DNA of 64,000 bases from NCBI RefSeq assembly GCF_026241515.1, contig NZ_JAPHPW010000004.1, positions 211,207 through 275,206 on the forward strand, in the 5' to 3' direction. Shown piece after piece: positions 1-9,261 of the stretch. The position numbers and the translations under genes were made by a program. The notes below the pieces were generated by a model. The model was given only the letters and a program-made list of their open reading frames with translations. It did not search any database and was not told the DNA's origin. The DNA comes from Vibrio sp. 14G-20 (GTDB taxonomy: Bacteria > Pseudomonadota > Gammaproteobacteria > Enterobacterales > Vibrionaceae). Every line of letters starts with the position of its first letter. Position 1 is the stretch's first letter.

Positions 1-716
1 CGCTTTTTGTTTTCCGTCAGTCGCCAACCTGCCAATGCATTTAGAATCGAAGCAAATGACTCTTGATGCGTTTTCATTGCGCCTTGAACAGCACGCCATG
101 CCGTTTCTTGTTTGTCGAACTCGCTGCCATACAACAAACTCGCCGCTTGTGAAAAACCTAGAGTTTCATCTTCGCCGTCCAGCTTTAGTGACAGTTTTAA
201 AGAACCCGTCAGGTTATCGTATAAACGCCCCCATGCATCGCGGCCATCGACTTTCATTGCGGCTAGCAACTGCTCTTCAGCAACACTGAGTCGGCTGCTT
301 GATAACTTACGTGAGCTTTCAATCGCAAAGCGTTGCCCTGCTACATCTGCGCTGTCATGCTCTAATACTGCATCAATAAATTCTGGTTCTGCGTGAATTA
401 GCATGTCTTCGTAAGGGCTGAACGCTTGAGACATTTCAGAGTTTAGCTTCGCAACACGACCAAGCAATGCTTTGGCTTCTGTGTGTGTCGCGTCGACCGA
501 TGCGTGGCAATTAGCGAAGGTGTTGATCGTGCTGAGTAACGTGCCTGCCGCTTCTGAAGTTTGAATGGCGTTTTGCATCGCTAGAATAATGTGACGCTTT
601 TCAACGTGTAGGTTCAACAGTTCAATACACTGCTGAATGAGTTCAATGTCCTGTTCGATTTTTGCATCATTAAGGTCGCTATAAGCAATGCTTAGATCCC
701 AACTTGGTGTTGTCAT
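1..716 (-). CDS. M3 family oligoendopeptidase (PepF-like), N-terminal part, cut by window edge
   Basis: The minus-strand frame opens at an ATG at 716 (MTTPSWDLSIAYSDLND) and stays open to base 1, so about 238 residues of a protein expected to be near 600 are present. The opening 'W-D-L-S-x-x-Y' and the long helical N-terminal region (IELLNLHVEKR, AKLNSEMSQAF) are typical of the oligoendopeptidase F / PepF branch of metallopeptidase family M3, cytoplasmic zinc enzymes that trim peptides. The HExxH zinc site lies in the C-terminal half and is outside the window, so catalytic competence cannot be judged. The gene is separated from cobC by about 140 bases and is transcribed in the same direction. 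Confidence 0.75.
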   Translation of the reverse strand, partial: MTTPSWDLSIAYSDLNDAKIEQDIELIQQCIELLNLHVEKRHIILAMQNAIQTSEAAGTLLSTINTFANCHASVDATHTEAKALLGRVAKLNSEMSQAFSPYEDMLIHAEPEFIDAVLEHDSADVAGQRFAIESSRKLSSSRLSVAEEQLLAAMKVDGRDAWGRLYDNLTGSLKLSLKLDGEDETLGFSQAASLLYGSEFDKQETAWRAVQGAMKTHQESFASILNALAGWRLTENKK

Positions 717-855
717 GACTAAATTCCTTTCACGTAGGTAGTAATACCAATCTGGTATAGCGGCTGTAAACGTCGCTTTATACTTCTATTTATATTTCTG
801 TTTCAATTTACAGGTCTAATAGATTGTTAATTCTTAAACTGTGTATTTTTAACAC

Positions 856-1473
856 TCAGAGAACAGGCAGCCCTATCGATTTGACGTTGATAAAGCTCTG
901 CGCAAACTGAGTAATTTGAATATGAGTTATCGACGCGTTTTCTATCGATAACTTCGAGTACAAACTCGGGTTTTTCCAATCAATATCGAGGCAGTGCGCT
1001 AACAATATGCGAATCACACCACCATGAGTAACCAACAATATATTGTCACTTGGATCGTTCAAAAGTTGCGACCAAGCTTGAGTTACTCTGTCGTGGAAAC
1101 CTTGTAAACTTTCTGCACCCGTTAATTGATGATTCGCAGGAGCTTGCCAAAAGGTTTCTAGCATCTCCCACTTATCTTCAAGTTCATCAAATGGAACACC
1201 ATCTACTTCACCGAAGTTCATTTCCTGAAAGCCTGTTACAACAGACAAAGGCAAAGACATACGCTGTGCAGACAAGTTCGCGAGGTCACTACATCGTCTT
1301 AGTGGCGAAGTAACTATGCTCTCAAAGGTAATGTCTTGTGTGACGAGCGCCTCGCCTATCTGTTGTTGAAGATCTGCGTTAACCAACACATCAGATAAAC
1401 CATTGAGTGCAGCTTTCCCTTCAACTTTGCCATGTCTTAGTAAATAGATGTTTTTGGTTGTTCCGTTGACCAT
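856..1473 (-). CDS. cobC: Alpha-ribazole phosphatase (histidine phosphatase family)
   Basis: A 205-residue phosphoglycerate-mutase-fold protein. The phosphohistidine motif RHG is at residues 13-15 (LLRHGKVEG) and the second active-site histidine is in LLVTHGGVIR near residue 150; FGEVDG supplies the acidic residue. CobC removes the phosphate from alpha-ribazole 5'-phosphate, giving the lower-ligand nucleoside of cobalamin. It is the last gene of the run cobT-cobS-cobU-cobC, nine bases after cobU, which favours this role over a generic sugar-phosphate phosphatase of the same fold. Family assignment is firm; substrate assignment rests on the operon. Confidence 0.85.
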   Translation of the reverse strand: MVNGTTKNIYLLRHGKVEGKAALNGLSDVLVNADLQQQIGEALVTQDITFESIVTSPLRRCSDLANLSAQRMSLPLSVVTGFQEMNFGEVDGVPFDELEDKWEMLETFWQAPANHQLTGAESLQGFHDRVTQAWSQLLNDPSDNILLVTHGGVIRILLAHCLDIDWKNPSLYSKLSIENASITHIQITQFAQSFINVKSIGLPVL

Positions 1474-1482
1474 GAGTTAGAC

Positions 1483-2103
1483 CTAGCCTTGAGTATCAAG
1501 CGAATGATTAGATGGTTTTAAGTGCAGTGGCAATCCGGCAGCTATCAACGTAACTCGTTTGACAACGCGAGCCAATGCTTGGTTCATTCGCCCAGCATTG
1601 TCGACAAACAAGCGCGACACTTTACCCAGTGGCACCACACCTAAACCGACTTCGTTAGACACCATGATAATTTGCGCCGGACTTTGTTCGACGCTGTTGA
1701 CCAATACTTCAACCGCGGCTTCAACCTGTTCATTGGTTGCGTCATCACCCAATTCAAAGATGATGTTGTTCAGCCACAAGGTTAGGCAATCAATCAGTAC
1801 CACATCATCTTGGTTAAACAACTGCAGTTTCGTGGCTAACTCGACAGGCACTTCGTGCCCAATCCATTGCTCACCGCGACATTCTTTATGATGGGCGATA
1901 CGCTCACGCATTTCATCGTCTAGATAGGTAGCGGTCGCAATGTAATGCAAACGTCCATTTGAACATGCAACAAGCGCACATAATGCTTGTTGCTCTGCAA
2001 AACTCGACTTACCAGAACGAGCCCCACCCAATACCAAATGGCTGTTTCGCTGACTTGCTTGATTAATTTGATTAGCTTGAATAGTTTGATTCGTGTTTTT
2101 CAT
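1483..2103 (-). CDS. cobU: Adenosylcobinamide kinase / adenosylcobinamide-phosphate guanylyltransferase
   Basis: 206 residues. The P-loop GGARSGKS is at residues 26-33, followed by the RIAHHK segment near 68-73 that carries the histidine guanylylated in this family, then VVLIDCLTLWLNN and VSNEVGLGVVP, all hallmarks of CobU/CobP. The enzyme phosphorylates adenosylcobinamide and adds GMP, making AdoCbi-GDP for CobS. About 20 residues rich in Asn and Gln precede the P-loop and look like a nonconserved extension; no internal Met gives a better start. It lies 9 bases after cobS in the same operon. Confidence 0.93.
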   Translation of the reverse strand: MKNTNQTIQANQINQASQRNSHLVLGGARSGKSSFAEQQALCALVACSNGRLHYIATATYLDDEMRERIAHHKECRGEQWIGHEVPVELATKLQLFNQDDVVLIDCLTLWLNNIIFELGDDATNEQVEAAVEVLVNSVEQSPAQIIMVSNEVGLGVVPLGKVSRLFVDNAGRMNQALARVVKRVTLIAAGLPLHLKPSNHSLDTQG

Positions 2104-2112
2104 AGGAGACCG

Positions 2113-2919
2113 TTATAGAAAGCCATTGTAAAAAGCAGTTATGAATACAAGGTAAATCAGTAACTCCATCAACTGTTGAGCAGCCCCCAAGCAGTCGCCA
2201 GTAAAGCCACCAATTAGAGCCATTAACCACTTTTTGAAACCAGTTCTGAACAGATAGGCGACGACAGATAAAACCAAAGCGAATTCAAGCCCAAACCACA
2301 GGCTAGGCAGCACGCCTACAAGCAATAAGAAGACAAGTTCGCCTTTGGTTTGCTTGTTAGCCAATGGCTTACTTTTACTTGTGTCCAAATCGCTAACATA
2401 AGGCATGTCGTAAATCAGCGATGCAGCAATCGCGCGGCTAAAGGTATAACTGGACACGATAACCATAAACAGTCCGGTCATGCTTATGAGTTCATTCAAT
2501 AAAACCCACTTGCCGAGCAGAGCCATAACCAGTGCAGACGCGCCATAAGTACCGATTCGACTGTCTTTCATGATGGTCAAGCGGCGTTCTAGAGTCATGC
2601 CGCCACCAATACCATCGGCCATATCGGTCAAGCCGTCTTCATGGAATGCACCAGTGAGCATCAGGCTAAAACTCATCATCAAAAAGATCGCCACCGCACT
2701 CGGCAGTACCGCATCAAGTAGCAAAAACACACCGCCACACAGAACACCCAGTAACAAACCAACCAGTGAAAAGTAACGCCCAGAACGGTTCATTCGCTCT
2801 GATGAATAGGGCGTGTTCTTCGGCATTGGTAAGCGAGAAAAGAACCCCATCGCCAGCGCAAACAGCTCCCACTGATAAGTAACTCGATCTTTCAACGATC
2901 TTTCTGGTGCATCACTCAT
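2113..2919 (-). CDS. cobS: Adenosylcobinamide-GDP ribazoletransferase (cobalamin synthase)
   Basis: A 268-residue inner-membrane protein with several hydrophobic segments and the family signature GAFHEDGLTDMADGIGGG, whose acidic residues bind Mg. It joins AdoCbi-GDP to alpha-ribazole (or its phosphate), the last step in building the nucleotide loop. The start codon overlaps the stop of cobT (TAATG), so translation is likely coupled. Length is close to the usual 245-270. The set cobT/S/U/C without corrin-ring genes in view fits a cobinamide-salvaging Vibrio, but ring genes elsewhere in the genome cannot be excluded. Confidence 0.93.
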   Translation of the reverse strand: MSDAPERSLKDRVTYQWELFALAMGFFSRLPMPKNTPYSSERMNRSGRYFSLVGLLLGVLCGGVFLLLDAVLPSAVAIFLMMSFSLMLTGAFHEDGLTDMADGIGGGMTLERRLTIMKDSRIGTYGASALVMALLGKWVLLNELISMTGLFMVIVSSYTFSRAIAASLIYDMPYVSDLDTSKSKPLANKQTKGELVFLLLVGVLPSLWFGLEFALVLSVVAYLFRTGFKKWLMALIGGFTGDCLGAAQQLMELLIYLVFITAFYNGFL

Positions 2920-3983
2920 TAAACCGTGACTCCAGCACTTTCGAAGCTCGCCATGTTGTTATAGAACTCGGCTGCCGCACGAATAATTGACATTGCGAGA
3001 GCAGCACCTGTGCCCTCGCCCAATCTCAATCCAAGATCGAGCAGTGGCTCAGCGTCTAGCAGCTCTAACAGAATTTTGTGCCCTGACTCTTCAGAGCGAT
3101 GTGCGAAGATCATATAGTCTCGGCAACTCGGTTCAATTAGGGTTGCGACATACGCCGCAACTGACACGATAAAACCATCGACCAATACTGGGGTTTTGTT
3201 TTGATAAGCGCCTAGGAAAGCGCCTACCATTTGAACGATTTCATAACCACCAACTTGTGCTAGTACCTCTTTGATATCTTTAAGATCTGTAAGCTCTTTG
3301 ACTTCTTTAGGGTCTAAACCTTTGCAACGCGCAACACCTTGCTCAACCACAGCTACTTTTCGCGCAAGTTGTTCATTGTTGATGCCTGTTCCTAGGCCAA
3401 CACACTCATCTGCAGACCGATTCGATAATGAACTTAAGATAGCTGATGCGCTGCTGGTATTTCCTATACCCATTTCACCAAACATGATGATATTGGTGCC
3501 ATTCGAAATGGTTCTAGATACAAGCTCAGTGCCCAGTTCAATCCCGCGTTCCACCGTTTCTAAACTCATTGCCGCTTCATTGGCAAAGTTATTGGTTCGC
3601 GTACCCAAACGCTGAGAGATCAACATGTCACTGTCTGATTCAACAGGCAACAATATCCCCGTGTCGACTACCGTGATATCGATATTATTCACCGCACAGA
3701 AGCAATTGATCGCCGCGCCACCGCTTAAGAAGTTCAACACCATCTGTTGTGTTACCGCGCTTGGAGCAATACTCACGCCTTCGTCAGCAATACCATGGTC
3801 GCCAGCAAAAATGATGATACTTGGCCTATTCAATTCGATGTGTTCAACCGCAGCTTCCTTGCCTTGGCTCTGAATCAATGCCAGTTGATGTGCGACTTTT
3901 TCGAGTAAACCAAGCGCACCGAGTGGCTTGGTTTTTTGGTCAATTCGGTGTTGGATGCACTGCGAGTATTGGGTATCTAACAT
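2919..3983 (-). CDS. cobT: Nicotinate-nucleotide--dimethylbenzimidazole phosphoribosyltransferase
   Basis: 354 residues, the usual length. Recognisable family blocks are [13 protein letters not shown] near residue 60, [11 protein letters not shown], the [14 protein letters not shown] loop and the C-terminal [13 protein letters not shown], which contains the catalytic glutamate. CobT transfers phosphoribose from nicotinate mononucleotide to a benzimidazole, producing alpha-ribazole phosphate for CobC and CobS. It is the first gene of the cob operon and starts only 44 bases after the end of the flavin-reductase-like gene upstream, so the operon may begin with that gene. I saw no recognisable cobalamin riboswitch before either gene. 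Confidence 0.93.
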   Translation of the reverse strand: MLDTQYSQCIQHRIDQKTKPLGALGLLEKVAHQLALIQSQGKEAAVEHIELNRPSIIIFAGDHGIADEGVSIAPSAVTQQMVLNFLSGGAAINCFCAVNNIDITVVDTGILLPVESDSDMLISQRLGTRTNNFANEAAMSLETVERGIELGTELVSRTISNGTNIIMFGEMGIGNTSSASAILSSLSNRSADECVGLGTGINNEQLARKVAVVEQGVARCKGLDPKEVKELTDLKDIKEVLAQVGGYEIVQMVGAFLGAYQNKTPVLVDGFIVSVAAYVATLIEPSCRDYMIFAHRSEESGHKILLELLDAEPLLDLGLRLGEGTGAALAMSIIRAAAEFYNNMASFESAGVTV

Positions 3984-4027
3984 AGTTTTTAAAAACGCTT
4001 ATTCTGGGTACGTTGATTTAGGGACTG

Positions 4028-4639
4028 CTACTTAGGGCGTGCGACAGAAAACACATTGGAAAGCGTCGCGTATTCACCACCACCAAGTCGAGACAGTGGG
4101 TCCAATGCCAACGCATCAATCTTAAGACGTTCACTCTCTTTGTCGATCACGTCTTCGGAAATGTACACGGTTTCGACTTGAGCAAAGATGAGGCTTTGTG
4201 GCACCTCTCCAACCTCTTTTACTTCGTACAAGGTGCAGCCAAAAGCGACTGCGCACTCTTTCACTCTCGGTAAAGAAAAGCCTTCAAATTCAACCAGCTC
4301 AATATTATTCGCGGTGACTTCCGAATCACCATGTTCAAGGGTAGCTGCTGTCGCTGTCATTGTTTCTGCAGAACTTGAAGAAGCAATGTGAATCACTAGC
4401 TTACCCGTTTCTAAGGCATTACGAGTGGTATCTTTGATTTCGCCGGACGGCTTCTTCCCAACCGATAACATCAGTAGCGGTGGATTACTGGAAACAGGCG
4501 TGAAATAAGAGAAAGGCGCTAGGTTGTACTCTTGTTCAGAAGATTCCGTTAATGCCCACGCAATCGGGCGAGGAACAACGGTTTGTGTCATCAGGTGATA
4601 AATCTGAGTGGGAGCAAGAGTATCAAGCTTGAGGTTCAT
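4028..4639 (-). CDS. Flavin-reductase-like / FMN-binding split-barrel protein
   Basis: 203 residues. The N-terminal pattern VVPRPIAWALTESSEQEYNL followed by APFSYFTPVSSNPPLLMLSV is typical of the flavin reductase-like split-barrel family, where the 'RPIAWV...NLAPFSYF' stretch forms the FMN pocket. No BluB (FMN-degrading) signature was recognised. It sits just upstream of cobT on the same strand with a 44-base gap. A flavin link to the lower-ligand pathway is tempting, because dimethylbenzimidazole is made from FMN, but this is inference; the family is broad and the physiological substrate is unknown. Confidence 0.75.
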   Translation of the reverse strand: MNLKLDTLAPTQIYHLMTQTVVPRPIAWALTESSEQEYNLAPFSYFTPVSSNPPLLMLSVGKKPSGEIKDTTRNALETGKLVIHIASSSSAETMTATAATLEHGDSEVTANNIELVEFEGFSLPRVKECAVAFGCTLYEVKEVGEVPQSLIFAQVETVYISEDVIDKESERLKIDALALDPLSRLGGGEYATLSNVFSVARPK

Positions 4640-5034
4640 AGCACGTCCTTGGTCTATGTGAATTACGACTCAGTTTACGTGTTAAGCAAGGCTGTATCTA
4701 TGGCTATGTGGTAGAAACCGCAGAGAGTGTTCTTAATTTGAGCAGTCCAAGGCCACTTTTTCTCAAATTGAGAATCAAAAAGACAACATGGTTTGGGCCA
4801 AACACCACCAACACCAAAAATCAATCACTTACGTTTTGGCATCGATTATGCTTTATGTAACTTACTAACCTCTCCTTAGTGAGTTAAGCAAAAAGCTTTT
4901 CAATCTCTCTCAATTGATAAGTTAGAGTTAAAGTAAGTTGAGCAACATCGTAAAAATAAAGTGACTGCCATCACTTAGCTACAAAGAGTCGACTACAAGA
5001 AACAAAGCAAAGAAACTAAGATTTAGGAGGTGTA
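4640..5034. other. Gene-free stretch between the flavin-reductase-like gene and a small ORF
   Basis: No convincing ORF on either strand. The region is AT-rich and holds an inverted pair (AATTTGAG near 4737 and CTCAAATT near 4763) flanking an AAGGCCACTTTTT run. It should contain the promoters for the leftward cob genes and the rightward small ORF. I looked for cobalamin-riboswitch features here and did not recognise them. Confidence 0.5.
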
Positions 5035-5124
5035 ATGATTCCAAACTCAAGTAAAAGAAAACCTAATAAATCCGGTAAGAAAGCTAGCAAAAAGGTAAGG
5101 AAAATCCCACTATCCTTCACCTAA
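5035..5124 (+). CDS. 29-residue highly basic small ORF
   Basis: An ATG at 5035 follows an excellent ribosome binding site (TTAGGAGGTG, 5024-5032). The ORF has 29 codons and ends TAATAA at 5122-5127. The peptide has many Lys and Arg residues (SKRKPNKSGKKASKKVRK in the middle) and no hydrophobic segment. About 18 bases after the stop is a strong Rho-independent terminator, so the unit has a ribosome site, a short frame and a terminator of its own. I do not recognise the peptide. A nucleic-acid-binding micropeptide or a leader are possible readings. Confidence 0.5.
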   Translation: MIPNSSKRKPNKSGKKASKKVRKIPLSFT

Positions 5125-5141
5125 TAAGTTGTAAATAAAGT

Positions 5142-5177
5142 AACAAAGCCCGTCGCCCAACGGGCTTTGTTATATTT
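5142..5177 (+). terminator. Rho-independent terminator after the 29-codon ORF
   Basis: A perfect 12-base stem, AACAAAGCCCGT (5142-5153) and ACGGGCTTTGTT (5160-5171), with a six-base loop, followed by ATATTT. Confidence 0.8.
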
Positions 5178-5340
5178 AAAGCCTAACTTAAATTTCAAAC
5201 CAAACGAAATCACCTCTTTTTCCATAAACCGGAGCCCGCCCCCTAAGCTACTGATTACTCGTTCAACAAATTTTTATTCGCTTAAAATTCAAACACTGTT
5301 TATATTAAACAAGCACTTGTGCAGTGAATAAGGGATTAGA

Positions 5341-6036
5341 ATGAGCATTTCTGGAGACAAAACATCGGTCGTGGTGGCCGGTGCAACAGGGCTAATTGGT
5401 CATCATGTGATGAAGTTGCTCATCGATGAACCAGCGGTTGATCATATCTATGCCCTATCCCGAAGAGCATTAGACTCACAATTTGACTCCACCAAGCTCC
5501 ACACTCTTATTCACAGCGACCTGCAAGTTACCAGTTGGGATGACACCAATGCGACGCCTAATCTGGGCGTAATCTGCTTAGGTACGACCAAGAAAAAAGC
5601 AGGATCAAAAGAAGCGCTTCGTAAAATCGATGTGGAACTGGTTAGCCAAGTCGCACAGTCGATGAAGTTTCTTGGAGTTCAACGCGTGGCGGTCGTTTCT
5701 AGCTATGGCGCTTCACTAGATTCCTATTCGCACTACCTAAAGTGCAAGGGGCAAATGGAACAAAATTTAATGCGAATTGGCTTCAAGCAGCTTTTCATCG
5801 CACGTCCTGGTCCGCTGGTGGGTGAACGTGATGAACCAAGAGCTGATGAAAAACTCCTGCAAAGTCTCTTTCCTCTGCTGTCTCCGTTTATGTTTGGTAA
5901 GTTCAAAAATCTTCGACCTATTCAGTCGAAAGACGTAGCCAAAGCAATGTTGTTCCGATTATTCGAAAATAATTTCCAAAATATCGAAATTTACTCATCG
6001 AGTGACATGCTCAATTTATTAGCAAAATATCGCTAA
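5341..6036 (+). CDS. NAD(P)-binding atypical SDR protein (NAD(P)H-binding family)
   Basis: 231 residues. A Rossmann dinucleotide-binding motif, VVVAGATGLIGHHV, lies at residues 10-23, followed by VICLGTTKKKAGSKEALRKID and the VVSSYGAS strand, which resemble the TIP30/HTATIP2-like atypical short-chain dehydrogenases. The classical YxxxK appears as the weakly matching YSHYLKCKGQ. Such proteins bind NAD(P)H and may act as oxidoreductases or redox sensors; substrate unknown. It has a GGGATTAG ribosome-site region just before the ATG and stands alone between two terminator-flanked units. Confidence 0.75.
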   Translation: MSISGDKTSVVVAGATGLIGHHVMKLLIDEPAVDHIYALSRRALDSQFDSTKLHTLIHSDLQVTSWDDTNATPNLGVICLGTTKKKAGSKEALRKIDVELVSQVAQSMKFLGVQRVAVVSSYGASLDSYSHYLKCKGQMEQNLMRIGFKQLFIARPGPLVGERDEPRADEKLLQSLFPLLSPFMFGKFKNLRPIQSKDVAKAMLFRLFENNFQNIEIYSSSDMLNLLAKYR

Positions 6037-6221
6037 AAAGCTCACCTATTCATCACAATGTTGAATATCCACCCATCCTATTGAGTGGATATTACTAATC
6101 GTTCTATTAAATTACTTTTCCTTATTTTACGTTTTATTACAGGTCGCTACTGTAGCTAACAGTATTTGCGCCCATATATCTAATCGCGCTATCGATATAA
6201 AGAAATTCATAAGGAAAACAA

Positions 6222-7595
6222 ATGTCATTTTCAGCTATCGCTGCCTTAGCGGTATTCACTGGTATCCTCTTCTTTCTCTACGGACAGCAGAAAAAAGAAA
6301 ACACTCTTTCTCGCCTCGTTCTATTAGGTTTGGTTTTTGGTAGTGCTTTCGGATTAGGCTTACAGCTGCTACTGGGTGAAGGCAACCCGGCCATCAAAGA
6401 AACGTTGGATTGGGTAAATGTTGTTGGCAGTGGCTATGTTGGCCTACTAAAAATGGTGATTATGCCATTAGTATTGGTTTCAATGATTGCGGCAGTGGTG
6501 AAGCTTGAGAAAGGTGGGTCACTGGGCAAGATTTCTGGTATCACTATTTCTGTACTGCTAGCAACAACCGCTATTTCTGCGATTGTTGGTATCGTTGTGA
6601 CTCAAGCATTCGGCTTATCTGCTGAAGGTTTAACAGAAGGTGCTCGCGAAACAGCACGTATCGCAACACTTGAAAGCCGCATAGGTAGCGTTTCAGACCT
6701 AACAATTCCACAAATGCTGGTCAGCTTTATTCCGACTAACCCATTTGCAGACCTAACGGGCGCTCGCTCTACGTCTATCATCGCAGTGGTTATCTTTGGT
6801 GTGCTAACGGGTATTGCTGCTCGTAAAGTGATGGCAGAGAAAGAAGAACTAGAATCTCCAATCCGTACGTTCGTTGAAGCGGCACAATCTATCGTTATGC
6901 GCTTAGTTAAGATGATCATGGCACTAACGCCATACGGCATCGCAGCGTTAATGGCGAAGGTAGTTGCAACATCAAGTGCCTCAGACATCCTAAGCTTACT
7001 GGGTTTCATCGTTGCATCTTACGTTGCGATTCTACTGATGTTCGTTGTACACGGTGTGTTGGTTTCTTTTGTTGGTGTAAACCCGAAAGAATACTTCCAA
7101 AAAATCTGGCCAGTGCTGACGTTCGCTTTCACGTCTCGTAGTTCTGCAGCAACGATTCCACTGAACGTTGAAGCTCAAATCACTAAGCTAAACGTGCCAC
7201 CAGCGATTGCTAACCTGTCTGCCTCTTTCGGTGCGACGATTGGTCAAAACGGTTGTGCGGGTATCTACCCTGCAATGCTAGCAGTCATGGTTGCGCCTAC
7301 GGTTGGCATCGACCCAATGGACATTAACTTCATTCTGTCTCTGATTGCCATTATCACAGTGAGCTCATTCGGTATTGCTGGCGTAGGTGGCGGTGCAACA
7401 TTCGCGGCGCTTATCGTACTTCCTGCTATGGGTCTTCCTGTAACGATTGCGGCACTGCTTATCTCTATCGAGCCACTTATCGATATGGCACGTACAGCGC
7501 TTAACGTATCTGGTGCAATGACAGCCGGTACCATCACAAGCCGCCTATTGGGTAAGAAAGACAAGCAACAAGATCTGGAACAAGCGAACGCTTAA
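6222..7595 (+). CDS. tcyP: L-cystine symporter of the dicarboxylate/amino acid:cation symporter family
   Basis: 457 residues with multiple membrane helices. The family core is visible: LKMVIMPLVLVSMIAAVVKLE, TLSRSSAATIPLNVEAQ-type substrate hairpin (here FTSRSSAATIPLNVE) and the FGATIGQNGCAGIYPAM segment. The N terminus (IAALAVFTGILFFLYGQQKK) and overall length match YdjN/TcyP rather than glutamate or C4-dicarboxylate relatives. It imports cystine across the inner membrane as a sulfur source. The ATG follows AAGGAAAAC. It is a single-gene unit ended by a strong terminator at 7634-7663. A neighbouring sulfur gene is not present. Confidence 0.85.
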   Translation: MSFSAIAALAVFTGILFFLYGQQKKENTLSRLVLLGLVFGSAFGLGLQLLLGEGNPAIKETLDWVNVVGSGYVGLLKMVIMPLVLVSMIAAVVKLEKGGSLGKISGITISVLLATTAISAIVGIVVTQAFGLSAEGLTEGARETARIATLESRIGSVSDLTIPQMLVSFIPTNPFADLTGARSTSIIAVVIFGVLTGIAARKVMAEKEELESPIRTFVEAAQSIVMRLVKMIMALTPYGIAALMAKVVATSSASDILSLLGFIVASYVAILLMFVVHGVLVSFVGVNPKEYFQKIWPVLTFAFTSRSSAATIPLNVEAQITKLNVPPAIANLSASFGATIGQNGCAGIYPAMLAVMVAPTVGIDPMDINFILSLIAIITVSSFGIAGVGGGATFAALIVLPAMGLPVTIAALLISIEPLIDMARTALNVSGAMTAGTITSRLLGKKDKQQDLEQANA

Positions 7596-7633
7596 TGGAT
7601 TCGATTGATTCAAGCACTTGAATCTCGTTAAAC

Positions 7634-7663
7634 AAAAAACCGATGCACATGCATCGGTTTTTT
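7634..7663 (+). terminator. Terminator after the cystine transporter
   Basis: AAAAAACCGATGC and GCATCGGTTTTTT form a 13-base stem around a four-base loop. The A and T runs on both sides could let it work in both directions, also closing the leftward GlcG-like gene. Confidence 0.85.
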
Positions 7664-7706
7664 ATTATCTGTTACTTCTAACTTCCATTACTTCACAAGC
7701 AACAGC

Positions 7707-8099
7707 TTAGAACACAAGTTGAATCACTTTCTCAGCAAGTGCTTCATCGTCCTCTTCACTCAATCCGCTGATACCAATAGCGCCAATCACCTGCCCCTTT
7801 AACTCAATGGGAACACCGCCTTTAAAGCCAGTGATCTTAGGGTCAGTCCAGTAACTTAAGTCTTTACCAGTTTCTTTTGCCCAAGCCCCTAAGTTACCAC
7901 TTGGCTGTTTGTCTCTTGCAGACGTATAAGCTTTGTTCTGTGCTAGCAATCCGGCTTGAACACTCACATTATCCATGCGAATAAACGCCAGTAACTCACC
8001 GTGCGTATCACACACGCTCACTGCGATTGCATGTTGATTATGCTCAGCAATGTCGAGAGCGTTAGACACCAATTGTTGTGCGATCTTTTGATTCAACAT
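7707..8099 (-). CDS. GlcG/HbpS family (DUF336) protein
   Basis: About 130 residues. Family features are the N-terminal helix, the strand AIAVSVCDTHGELLAFIRMD, the AxxKAYTSA helix (NKAYTSARDK) and the C-terminal GGVPIELKGQVIGAIGISG. Members bind haem or small ligands, or act as partners of neighbouring oxidoreductases. I chose the ATG at 8099 rather than 8105 because AAGGA lies six bases before it. It follows the aldo-keto reductase gene after only a few bases, so the two are almost certainly co-transcribed and possibly functionally linked. Ligand unknown. Confidence 0.8.
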   Translation of the reverse strand: MLNQKIAQQLVSNALDIAEHNQHAIAVSVCDTHGELLAFIRMDNVSVQAGLLAQNKAYTSARDKQPSGNLGAWAKETGKDLSYWTDPKITGFKGGVPIELKGQVIGAIGISGLSEEDDEALAEKVIQLVF

Positions 8100-8108
8100 T
8101 CTCATTCC

Positions 8109-9119
8109 TTAAGGCAGCGCTTGACCACGTGAATACACGTATAAGTTGTACCACTCTTCACGCGACAGATTTATCTGAGTCGCGACTGCCGAAGCTTTGA
8201 TTCGTTCTAGGTTAGTCGTACCAATAGCAGGCTGAATACTTGAGGGATGACGAAGCAAAAATGCCAACACAATCGCTTCACTTTCTACGCCATATTGGTT
8301 CGCTAACTGAGCTACGTAATGCGCGGTCTTTTTCACGTTGTCATGTTCTGAATACAAACCTTGCTCAGCAAATCGACCTTGCGCCAAGCAGCCCCACGCT
8401 TGTAATTGAATCCCCTTCATTTGGCAATGCTCAAGTGTACCTGCAGCAAAATCAGATTGATGGTGACCTTGCGAATTGATCATCACACCATCATTCAACC
8501 AATCCAGTTTAGCTAAACTCATCTCAATTTGGTTTGCGACAATGGGTTGCCCGAGCGCAGATTGCAGGTACTGAATTTGGTGGCTGTTCATGTTAGAGAC
8601 ACCGAAGAAATCGACCTTTCCCTGAGCTTTCAGGTTCTCAAGCGTTCTTGCCAACTCATCGAGTTCCATGAGCGGATCAGGGCGATGCAAAAGCAACACG
8701 TCGAGCTTTTCTGTATTCAATCGGTTGAGAATACCGCCTACCGATTGGCTTACCCAATCTGCCGAGAAATCATAGCGACCAACATTGCCCTCGCCTTCAA
8801 AACGAATACCACATTTAGATTGAATGAATATCTGATCACGTAATTCAGGGGCTTGTTGCAGTGCTTGACCAAAAGCTTGCTCTGCTTTGCTGAAGGTATA
8901 AATGTCTGCATGGTCGAACAGATTGATTCCTGACTCTAATGCTGTGTCGATTACGCTGCGTGTTTGCGCTACATCAGCCGCCGTTACTGGATTATCATTC
9001 CAGCCACCACCTAAGCCCATGCAGCCGTAGGCAACCTGCCCGACATTCGGTAGATAGTTTGATAACGGAATGCTCTTTTTATCATTCGTTTTGTTTGTAG
9101 ATTCAATGCTGTTCGTCAT
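8109..9119 (-). CDS. Aldo-keto reductase (YdhF-like)
   Basis: 336 residues. The AKR tetrad and signatures are visible: INLFDHADIYTFSKAEQAFG (Asp and Tyr of the catalytic set), VLLLHRPDPLMELDE (the family's active-site His), QIEMSL and the cofactor-binding end PAIGTTNLERIKAS. It resembles E. coli YdhF, an NADPH-dependent reductase of uncertain substrate. It begins a two-gene operon with the GlcG-like gene and is divergent from a LysR-type gene 142 bases away, which is the obvious candidate regulator. Confidence 0.85.
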   Translation of the reverse strand: MTNSIESTNKTNDKKSIPLSNYLPNVGQVAYGCMGLGGGWNDNPVTAADVAQTRSVIDTALESGINLFDHADIYTFSKAEQAFGQALQQAPELRDQIFIQSKCGIRFEGEGNVGRYDFSADWVSQSVGGILNRLNTEKLDVLLLHRPDPLMELDELARTLENLKAQGKVDFFGVSNMNSHQIQYLQSALGQPIVANQIEMSLAKLDWLNDGVMINSQGHHQSDFAAGTLEHCQMKGIQLQAWGCLAQGRFAEQGLYSEHDNVKKTAHYVAQLANQYGVESEAIVLAFLLRHPSSIQPAIGTTNLERIKASAVATQINLSREEWYNLYVYSRGQALP

Positions 9120-9261
9120 ACCTGATCTCGCTTTGAAGATTTGATGCCAATAAATATGCCCCTATCATATTGTTCTTTTTAGAAAACAGAATATGCTATT
9201 TACGAAATGATTGTTTTATATGACGAACAATGGAACTAACCAGTTTTGAAGGCATACACAC

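Noticed and set aside
2987..3873. Plus-strand ORFs opposite cobT
   Set aside because: Shadow frames of a well-supported gene, without ribosome sites or recognisable domains.
4640..5034. Search for a cobalamin riboswitch ahead of the cob genes
   Set aside because: I could not recognise the conserved B12-box or paired elements here, nor in the 44 bases before cobT.
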